A program made the translations under genes and the position numbers. Positions 34,354 through 40,225 of a stretch of DNA of 40,225 bases are shown piece after piece. The notes below the pieces were generated by a model. The model was not told the DNA's origin, made no database searches, and saw only the letters and a list, made by a program, of their open reading frames with translations. This DNA is from Akkermansiaceae bacterium. Lineage in GTDB: Bacteria; Verrucomicrobiota; Verrucomicrobiia; Verrucomicrobiales; Akkermansiaceae. Numbering within the stretch: position 1 is the first letter of the stretch; every line of letters begins with the position of its first letter. Location: assembly GCA_026421245.1 (NCBI GenBank), contig JAPKDJ010000033.1, positions 1 through 40,225 on the forward strand, read 5' to 3'.

Positions 34354-36288
34354 ATGCCCCGCAACTTCATCATCGGAACCGCCGGTCACATTGACCACGG
34401 CAAGTCCACCCTTGTTCACACTCTCACCGGGACCAATCCCGACCGCCTCCCCGAGGAAAAGGAACGCGGCGTGACGATCGAGCTGGGCTTTGCGCATTTC
34501 GCCCTCCCGGTGCCGCAAACCTCCAATGACACCTTTGAGATCGGAGTGGTCGATGTCCCTGGTCACGCCGACTTCGTGAACAACATGGTCGCCGGAGTGG
34601 GTTCCCTTGATCTGGGCATCTTTATCGTCGCGGCCGATGACTCCTGGATGCCCCAATCCGAGGAGCACTTGCAAATCCTGACTTATCTCGGGATTACAAA
34701 TTTTATCGTTGCTCTCACGAAAGCCGACCTTGTGGATGATCTTGAATTCGTCACCGAGATCCTCGCCGATGATCTGCAAGGAACGGCACTCGAAGGTGCT
34801 CCCATCGTTCCTGTCTCGGCACCCACTGGACTCGGCATGGAAGAGCTGAAGGAAATAATCGCCAAGACTCTCGGCGATACTGCCGCTCCGCGAGACTTCG
34901 AACAACCCCGTCTCGCTGTCGACCGGGCCTTTTCGCCGAAAGGGGTCGGCACCGTGGTTACGGGCACTCTCACTGGAGGAGTCCTCGCGGTGGGCACCCA
35001 GTTGACCGCCTATCCTTCTGGCCTCAAAACCCACGTTCGCTCGATCCAGAATCACAGTGCCTCCCTGGAACAAGCGGTTCCCGGAATGCGGACCGCCCTT
35101 AATCTTCCTGACCTCCCCCTGAGCGCTAAAGGAAAGAAAGGAATCTCGCGCGGGCATCTTTTGGTCGGAGGATCTCCGGGTGAGGCTACCCTTGAAATCG
35201 ATGTCCAAATCACCCGCTCCCATCGTCCCATTCCCGGGCAAAAAGGCACGCAACGGCCCCTGAAATCCAACCATCGTATCTTTGTTCACCACGGCTCCGG
35301 TCGTACCCAGGCCCGCCTTCTTTTCCCCGAAGACATCGTCCTCAACCCCGGCGATACTTCCATCGCGCAACTCCGTTTCGATCATCCTATTCATGCCCTG
35401 GCCGGCGAACGATTGGTCATCCGCGAACTCTCCGGAGAAGCCACGCTCGCCGGAGCAACGGTTCTTGATCCCCATCCCACCCGGCGACAGTTTCGCTCGG
35501 AAGAGCGCCAGGGTTTTCTGCTCGCTCGGGCCGAAGCTCCCGATGACCTGTTGATACTCCTTCGCACCCATCTGGAGCGTGACCACTTTGTTCCGGTCAC
35601 TGAACTCACCCAGTCGCTTCCCTTCTCTGACGCCGAGATCAAAACGGCTCTTAAAAAACTGACTAAATCGAATGAAGTGATTGCGCGTGGCGAGAAGCAT
35701 TTTGCCCACGCCCCTTACTGGAAAGATTTGCTGAAAAAATCTTCCAAGGTTGTGCAAGACTATCATGCCAGTCACCCCGACCATGTTGGGATGTCGACCG
35801 ATGTTCTTAAAAAATCTCTCGGTACCTCCACGGCGGTTCCCGGGCTCTTCGACGCCCTCCTTATTCAACTTGGAGAGAAGAATTTCAAAATCGCCGACAA
35901 CATCATCTGCCACAATTCGCATTCACTCGAACTCCCTCCCGAGCTCGAAGCACCTGCAGCTGAAATCCTGAAAACTCTCGATGAAGCCGGTCTTGCTCCT
36001 CCGTTACCGGCCGAGCTACAGGCGACCGCAAATCATCAGGCTGCTTACAAGTTCCTTTCCCGCACTCGCCAGATCATTCCTCTTGATCCCAAGGTGACTT
36101 TGGGAGGCAAGGTTTTCCAAAAGACCATCGATCAAGTTCGCTCCTTCATTGAAGAGCACGGCCAAGCCACCGCCTCGGAGCTCCGTCAACATCTCGATAC
36201 CTCGCGAAAGGTGATCATGCCATTCCTTGAACGGCTTGATCGCGACAAGATCACGCGACGCGACGGGGATTTTCGGACTCTGGTTTGA
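34354..36288 (+). CDS. selB: Selenocysteine-specific elongation factor SelB
   Basis: A 644-residue translation GTPase that brings selenocysteinyl-tRNA to UGA codons marked by a SECIS hairpin. GTPase motifs: GTAGHIDHGKST near residue 8, RGVTIELGFAHF (SelB-type switch), DVPGHADF, and ALTKADLV. EF-Tu-like domains II and III follow (RLAVDRAFSPKGVGTVVTGTL). The C-terminal 250 residues are winged-helix repeats that bind SECIS RNA, ending SELRQHLDTSRKVIMPFLERLDR. The length and order match SelB and not EF-Tu. No selA, selD or tRNA-Sec gene is visible nearby. Its presence implies that selenoproteins are made by this organism. Confidence 0.93.
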   Translation: MPRNFIIGTAGHIDHGKSTLVHTLTGTNPDRLPEEKERGVTIELGFAHFALPVPQTSNDTFEIGVVDVPGHADFVNNMVAGVGSLDLGIFIVAADDSWMPQSEEHLQILTYLGITNFIVALTKADLVDDLEFVTEILADDLQGTALEGAPIVPVSAPTGLGMEELKEIIAKTLGDTAAPRDFEQPRLAVDRAFSPKGVGTVVTGTLTGGVLAVGTQLTAYPSGLKTHVRSIQNHSASLEQAVPGMRTALNLPDLPLSAKGKKGISRGHLLVGGSPGEATLEIDVQITRSHRPIPGQKGTQRPLKSNHRIFVHHGSGRTQARLLFPEDIVLNPGDTSIAQLRFDHPIHALAGERLVIRELSGEATLAGATVLDPHPTRRQFRSEERQGFLLARAEAPDDLLILLRTHLERDHFVPVTELTQSLPFSDAEIKTALKKLTKSNEVIARGEKHFAHAPYWKDLLKKSSKVVQDYHASHPDHVGMSTDVLKKSLGTSTAVPGLFDALLIQLGEKNFKIADNIICHNSHSLELPPELEAPAAEILKTLDEAGLAPPLPAELQATANHQAAYKFLSRTRQIIPLDPKVTLGGKVFQKTIDQVRSFIEEHGQATASELRQHLDTSRKVIMPFLERLDRDKITRRDGDFRTLV

Positions 36289-36564
36289 TCGTGTGGCTTG
36301 TCCAAGCGAGCGGAAGAAGCAATGGGAGAACTCCCGCTCGCCGTTTGAATACTCCCGTCGGTGAACTCCTGCCACGATTCAGTCTCGAAAAGTTTCCCTG
36401 GAGGCCCATGCGAATCGAGGCCATCGATTTTTCTTCCATGCTCTTTGCCCTTCCTAGGATTCATCCCGAGCTGGAGATGAAGGTTTTTCATGAAAAATCG
36501 AAAGTCACCTTCGGAGTAGATTTGTCGGATTGACCGGGGGAGGAAAAATCTCGAACCTTCAGAC
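36289..36564. other. Intergenic region with ambiguous antiparallel ORFs and a hairpin
   Basis: Two opposite frames are open (plus 36285-36533, 82 codons; minus 36186-36644). Neither has clear codon bias or a recognised domain, so neither is called. A hairpin with 8-bp arms GCGAGCGG (36306-36313) and CCGCTCGC (36334-36341) contains an alternative inner stem GGGAG/CTCCC. It could help end selB transcription but has no T tract. Confidence 0.35.
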
Positions 36565-38046
36565 ATGAGGTTTCTTCTTCTCGTCTTCCTTCTTCTCCAT
36601 TCGGCATCGGGCGCCGAGCGCCTCAACGTCGTTCTCTTTGTCACTGATGACCAGTCGCCGGTGGCCGGGTGCTATGGGAACTCGGTGATTCAAACGCCGA
36701 ATCTCGATGCTCTGGCAAAAGAGGGGACGATGTTCACTCAGGCCTTTGCAACGACGGCTTCGTGCTCTGCTTCCCGCTCGGTCATTTTGAGCGGTCTGCA
36801 CAATCACTTCAACGGGCAGTATGGGCACACCCATCACTTTCATAAGTTTGAATCGTTTGCCTCTATGCGTGCTTTCGCCCTGCCGCAGTTGATGGCTCAG
36901 GCCGGCTATCGGACGGTGCAGATCGGAAAGCTCCATATTGCTCCCGAGTCGGTTTTTCATTTTGACCAATACCTCAAAGGCAATGCCCGCAATGCGACCC
37001 AGATGGCGGAGGTCTGCAAGCCAGTTTTTGAGGAGAAAAGCGACCAGCCATTCTTTCTCTACTTTGCGACGTCCGATCCCCATCGTGGTGGCGGGAAGGA
37101 TATGACTTTCCCCGGAACACACAAACCGGATCGCTTTGGAAACCTTCCCAACAAAAAGGAATACCCCGGCGTGAAAGAGGTTTTCTATGATCCCGCAAAA
37201 GTCATCGTTCCCGGCTTCCTACCCGATACTCCCGAATCCCGTGCCGAGATTGCCAATTACTACCAGTCCTGCTCACGCATTGATCAAGGTCTGGGACGGC
37301 TCATTGAACTCCTCAAGGAAAACGGCAAGTGGGACAACACCGTGATTATTTTCACGGCGGATCACGGGATGGCCTTTCCAGGGGCCAAGACCACTGTTTA
37401 TGAAGCGGGCTTGCGGGTGCCTTTTGTCGTCCGCGACCCCCGCGCCGCGAAGAAGGGGATCACCAGCGAAGCGATGCTCTCCCACAGCGACATCACGCCC
37501 ACGATTCTTGATATCGCGGGAGCCTTAAACACCAAGAAGACCGCGCCTTCCAAGCCTCTCTCCTTTGAGAAAGGCGGCGTCGGAGAAAACTCCGGCAAAG
37601 CGCCGAAGAAGTATCACGGACGAAGCTGGCTCCCGATTCTCACCGAGACCAAGCCCGAAGGTTGGGATGAAATTTCCGCTTCCCACACCTTCCACGAGAT
37701 CCAGATGTACTACCCCATGCGCGTCATTCGTGATCGTCAATACAAGCTCATTTGGAATATCGCCCATCGTCAGCCCTATCCTTTTGCGTCGGACCTCTGG
37801 GTGGCGGCAACGTGGCAGGCCCAGTGGGAAAAGGGGAAGGATGCCGATTACGGTGGGCGCACGGTCGATTCCTACATTCACCGCCCGCAATTTGAGTTTT
37901 TCGACATCGCCTCTGACCCTAATGAGAGCCGCAATCTTGCCAATGACCCGGCTCATGCGAAGGCGCTCGCAAAATATAAGGACCGCCTCAAAGCCGAACA
38001 AAAGCGCACCGGTGATCCGTGGATCATGAAGTGGGACTACGAATAG
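36565..38046 (+). CDS. Secreted sulfatase, heparan N-sulfatase-like
   Basis: A 493-residue formylglycine sulfatase with signal peptide MRFLLLVFLLLHSASGA. Metal-binding Asp residues lie in VVLFVTDDQSPVAGCYG (28-29). The activation motif is CSASR at 67-71, followed by VILSGLHNHFNGQYGH. The second metal site is IFTADHGMAFPGAKTTVYEAGLRVPF, and ISASHTFHEIQMYYPMRVIR sits in the C-terminal domain. The CxAxR variant and overall layout resemble N-sulfoglucosamine sulfohydrolases (S1_8-type), so the likely substrates are sulfated glycosaminoglycan-like sugars; this is inference. It is distinct from the sulfatase at 17655-19010, which has CGPTR. It is convergent with the Na/Pi transporter gene. Confidence 0.93.
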   Translation: MRFLLLVFLLLHSASGAERLNVVLFVTDDQSPVAGCYGNSVIQTPNLDALAKEGTMFTQAFATTASCSASRSVILSGLHNHFNGQYGHTHHFHKFESFASMRAFALPQLMAQAGYRTVQIGKLHIAPESVFHFDQYLKGNARNATQMAEVCKPVFEEKSDQPFFLYFATSDPHRGGGKDMTFPGTHKPDRFGNLPNKKEYPGVKEVFYDPAKVIVPGFLPDTPESRAEIANYYQSCSRIDQGLGRLIELLKENGKWDNTVIIFTADHGMAFPGAKTTVYEAGLRVPFVVRDPRAAKKGITSEAMLSHSDITPTILDIAGALNTKKTAPSKPLSFEKGGVGENSGKAPKKYHGRSWLPILTETKPEGWDEISASHTFHEIQMYYPMRVIRDRQYKLIWNIAHRQPYPFASDLWVAATWQAQWEKGKDADYGGRTVDSYIHRPQFEFFDIASDPNESRNLANDPAHAKALAKYKDRLKAEQKRTGDPWIMKWDYE

Positions 38047-38102
38047 GATCTTCCTCGCCAGCAGGAAGGCATTTGGGAAAAGAAGGCCGACGGCCAGGGC
38101 TC

Positions 38103-39827
38103 CTATAAAGATTCCGGCGAACATGCCGGAATGGCTTTCTCCGAGGGTGGCTGAGCTAAAGGTGATGAGGACGGCGAGATGACCGTTTTTGCGATGCGCT
38201 TGGCAAAGTAGTAGATGCGGCGCTCGATTTCCAAAACTCGGCTTTCGAGGCGGTAGACTTCGACGCGGTTGGGGTCATGACTGCGTAATCGTGATCCGAG
38301 GAAAGCCCCGAGCTCATCAAGTTCGTTATAGAGCGGGCGTTTCAGGTCAATGACTCTGTTCGCGGCAGCCTGATCCCGCTCTCCTACCGCAGTCATGGCA
38401 TCGTGCAGGGCTCGTGTGACTTGCTGGTGCACCGAGCGAATTCGGGAGCGGGTGCCATCACTGGCATTGAGCCGGGAAGCCTGCCACTCTTTGATGAGAG
38501 TGCCGAGATTGTTTGCGATGGTGTCGGCAATGCCACGAAGGTGGTTTGTGACATCGAGCAGTCGCTCCAGTTCCCGGGCGGTTTCTTCGTTCAAAATGTC
38601 AGTCGAAATCTTACGGGCATAACCAAGGATTTCGATCGAAAGGAGTTCGGCATCGTTTGCAGTTTTGACGAGTTGATGGGCGTTAAATTGAGCCAACTTG
38701 ATACGTTCCCCCTTCTGGTTTTGGAGCATGGAGATGACAAGCTCCCCAAGGTGGCAGACTTCCTTGCGGACCCGGTCAACCGCGATGGCGGGAGTGTCTA
38801 AAATTAAGGGGTCAAGAAACCTGGGCTTTGCTTCCTTAGGAAGAGCTTTGGGTTTGTCCCGGATGATGAAGCACGAGAGTTTCACGAACAAGGGAGCGAA
38901 CCAAATGAAGATGAGAGTATTGGCGACATTGAAAAAGGTGTGGGCGTTGGCGATTTGACGGGGAACTTCTTTGGCAAGGCGCTCCTTTCCCTCGAGGCTG
39001 GAGTAATCGGGAGAGATTACGCGAACCCAGTCGGCGAGGTGAGGAATGAGCCCAAACCAGAGAACCACTCCGACCAAATTAAAAATGATATGAACGACGG
39101 CAGCCCGCTTGGCTTCCGCGGGTTTTCCAAGTGCGGCGAGGGCGGCCGTAACGCAGGTGCCCAGATTCGCGCCAAAAGCAAGGGCGATGCCAGCTTCAAG
39201 GGAAATGAAACCCTCCAGAGCAAGAACGATGACAATGCCGGTGGTGGCCGATGAGCTTTGCACCAATGCCGTGAAGGAGGCGGCCACAACAATCGCCAGA
39301 AGCGGGCTGTCCATCTGCGCCATGGTGTCGATAAACGGTTGGTAGTCGCGCAAAGGGTGGGTGGCTTGGCTCATGAGGCTCATCCCGAAGAAAACGAGCC
39401 CGAGTCCCATCACGGCCTTTCCGATCTGGCGGAGTTTCTCCTTCTTACCGATGAAGAGCATCGCAAAGCCGACGGCGACGAGAGCGAGGGCATACTTGGT
39501 GACCTTGAAGGCAACAATCTGGGCGGTGATGGTCGTGCCAATGTTCGCGCCCATAATGATGCCGACCGACTGGGTGAGAGAGAGGAGTCCGGCGGAGATA
39601 AAGCCCACCACGAGGACGGTGGTGACGGACGATGATTGCACAATGGCAGTCGCGAAGGCTCCGGTGAGGACACCAAGAAAGCGATTTTTTGTGAGCCCTC
39701 CGAGGATCATGCGGAGACCATTGCCCGCGATTGATTTGAGGGCTCCCGACATTTGTTCCATGCCATAGAGGAACAGGGCCAGACCGCCTAGAAGAGTCAT
39801 GATCATGGCCGGAAAGTCAAAGGGCAT
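38103..39827 (-). CDS. Na/Pi cotransporter family protein with PhoU-like C-terminal domain
   Basis: A 574-residue inner-membrane protein. The first about 320 residues are two inverted repeats of the NptA/PNaS family, each with the QSSS motif (64-67, AIVQSSSVTT; 190-193, ALVQSSSATTG). The remaining part (about 340-560) is helical and PhoU-like (RKEVCHLGELVISMLQNQ, LERLLDVTNHLRGIADTIANNL). It moves phosphate with sodium, probably as an exporter or low-affinity importer linked to phosphate homeostasis. The length is normal. It is convergent with the second sulfatase gene. A Pho box was not seen upstream. Confidence 0.94.
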   Translation of the reverse strand: MPFDFPAMIMTLLGGLALFLYGMEQMSGALKSIAGNGLRMILGGLTKNRFLGVLTGAFATAIVQSSSVTTVLVVGFISAGLLSLTQSVGIIMGANIGTTITAQIVAFKVTKYALALVAVGFAMLFIGKKEKLRQIGKAVMGLGLVFFGMSLMSQATHPLRDYQPFIDTMAQMDSPLLAIVVAASFTALVQSSSATTGIVIVLALEGFISLEAGIALAFGANLGTCVTAALAALGKPAEAKRAAVVHIIFNLVGVVLWFGLIPHLADWVRVISPDYSSLEGKERLAKEVPRQIANAHTFFNVANTLIFIWFAPLFVKLSCFIIRDKPKALPKEAKPRFLDPLILDTPAIAVDRVRKEVCHLGELVISMLQNQKGERIKLAQFNAHQLVKTANDAELLSIEILGYARKISTDILNEETARELERLLDVTNHLRGIADTIANNLGTLIKEWQASRLNASDGTRSRIRSVHQQVTRALHDAMTAVGERDQAAANRVIDLKRPLYNELDELGAFLGSRLRSHDPNRVEVYRLESRVLEIERRIYYFAKRIAKTVISPSSSPLAQPPSEKAIPACSPESL

Positions 39828-39890
39828 ATTTGGGATTGAATACTAGTTAATCTCATTTTGAAAACGTTATTGTCGCATTATCTAAGATCG

Positions 39891-40225
39891 ATGATTGAGA
39901 GTTTGACGGGGCAAGAGGGCACCTTTGCGCTGAAGGAACCCACTTGGCTGATTTTGGGAGCCGCCAATGCCGGTTTGGGGAGTTCTCCCGGGATGATTAG
40001 GGCCGAAGAGATTCGTTTTATGAATCCATGATCCAGCTTTCACACCGAGGCGGATGCCGGACGATCAGAGGCGCGGGCTATGTTGCTTGGGTTCGAGATG
40101 CCAGGATTCGCCTTCGTTGAGCTGGGTGAGGCCGCGGGAGTTTCGGAGAAGGATGTCCGATGCTTAAGAGTACGGCCTCTAGCAGAGTCCGGATTGGAAA
40201 TTGAATTTTCCGGATTGGATAAGTC
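39891..40225 (+). pseudogene. Partial ORF with one in-frame TGA at 40029, truncated by the window edge
   Basis: A frame starting at an ATG at 39891 reads MIESLTGQEGTFALKEPTWL, continues to RAEEIRFMNP and meets TGA at 40029-40031. The same frame is then open for 64 codons to the window end (SFHTEADAGRSEARAMLLGF, MPGFAFVELGEAAGVSEKDV, RPLAESGLEIEF). The downstream part could also start at its own ATG at 40080. Possible readings are a selenocysteine codon, a pseudogene, or two unrelated short frames. The minus strand over 40060-40160 is also open (ILLRNSRGLTQLNEGESWHL), so strand is not certain. No family is recognised. Confidence 0.25.

Noticed and set aside
34075..35922. 615-codon open frame on the minus strand opposite selB
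   Set aside because: Shadow of selB; the plus-strand protein has all GTPase motifs.
36300..36420. Possible tRNA-Sec gene next to selB
   Set aside because: A TTCA-like loop is present near an inverted repeat, but no acceptor stem or paired anticodon arm can be formed.
36186..36644. Two antiparallel frames between selB and the second sulfatase
   Set aside because: Neither strand shows decisive codon bias, start signal or family; listed as intergenic.

Overview
The window reads as chromosomal DNA of a member of the Verrucomicrobiota (PVC superphylum). Three kinds of evidence point there. It carries PVC-typical secreted families: cytochrome-like DUF1592/DUF1549 proteins paired with Tat-exported DUF1552 or DUF1501 partners, a PVC-type heme-binding beta-propeller, and DUF1080. 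It carries two formylglycine-type sulfatases. Many starts lack a clear Shine-Dalgarno sequence. No phage, IS element, CRISPR array, rRNA or tRNA was recognised. Species cannot be told from the sequence.

Layout. 1-1203: a partial Cys-rich reading frame with a terminator, a small frameshifted ORF and a secreted LamG/DUF1080-like protein. 1556-4438: leuS, preceded by a hairpin-rich leader. 4439-4996: probably decayed DNA. 4997-5881: secreted TIM-barrel sugar isomerase-like protein with a strong terminator. 6093-9062, minus strand: coiled-coil remnant, DUF1080 protein, DMT exporter, alpha/beta hydrolase and a small secreted protein. 9080-12449: DUF1592/DUF1552 pair. 12939-14483: a secreted protein with two separate HExxH zinc-protease motifs. 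14759-19766, minus strand: Gfo/Idh/MocA oxidoreductase, a transmembrane protein with a degenerate kinase-like domain plus OB-like domains, an arylsulfatase and an SH3/BamE-like secreted protein. 19878-21161: hemL. 21560-26151: DUF1549-LamG-DUF1553/DUF1501 pair. 26511-27662: moeA. 27733-29049: secreted endonuclease/exonuclease/phosphatase-family protein with an AT-rich C-terminal module. 29242-33901: VanX-like D-Ala-D-Ala dipeptidase lipoprotein, PQQ-like propeller and PVC heme protein, tightly packed. 33908-34078: small secreted ORF. 34129-36288: IF-1-like gene and selB. 36565-38046: second sulfatase. 38103-39827: Na/Pi cotransporter with PhoU-like tail. The right edge holds a partial frame interrupted by one in-frame TGA.

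How it fits together. Most genes encode exported proteins for breaking down or binding extracellular polymers: sulfatases, DUF1080 and LamG modules, cytochrome-like PSCyt domains, a hydrolase and an exported nuclease or phosphatase. They are interleaved with housekeeping genes (leuS, hemL, moeA, selB). SelB implies selenocysteine decoding. MoeA with SelB would fit a molybdenum selenoenzyme such as formate dehydrogenase elsewhere in the genome, but none is in the window.

I did not find a coherent multi-gene system that I can call new. The least familiar items are the double-HExxH metalloprotease, the membrane pseudokinase-OB protein, the junction palindrome in the exported phosphoesterase, and several small or frameshifted ORFs.
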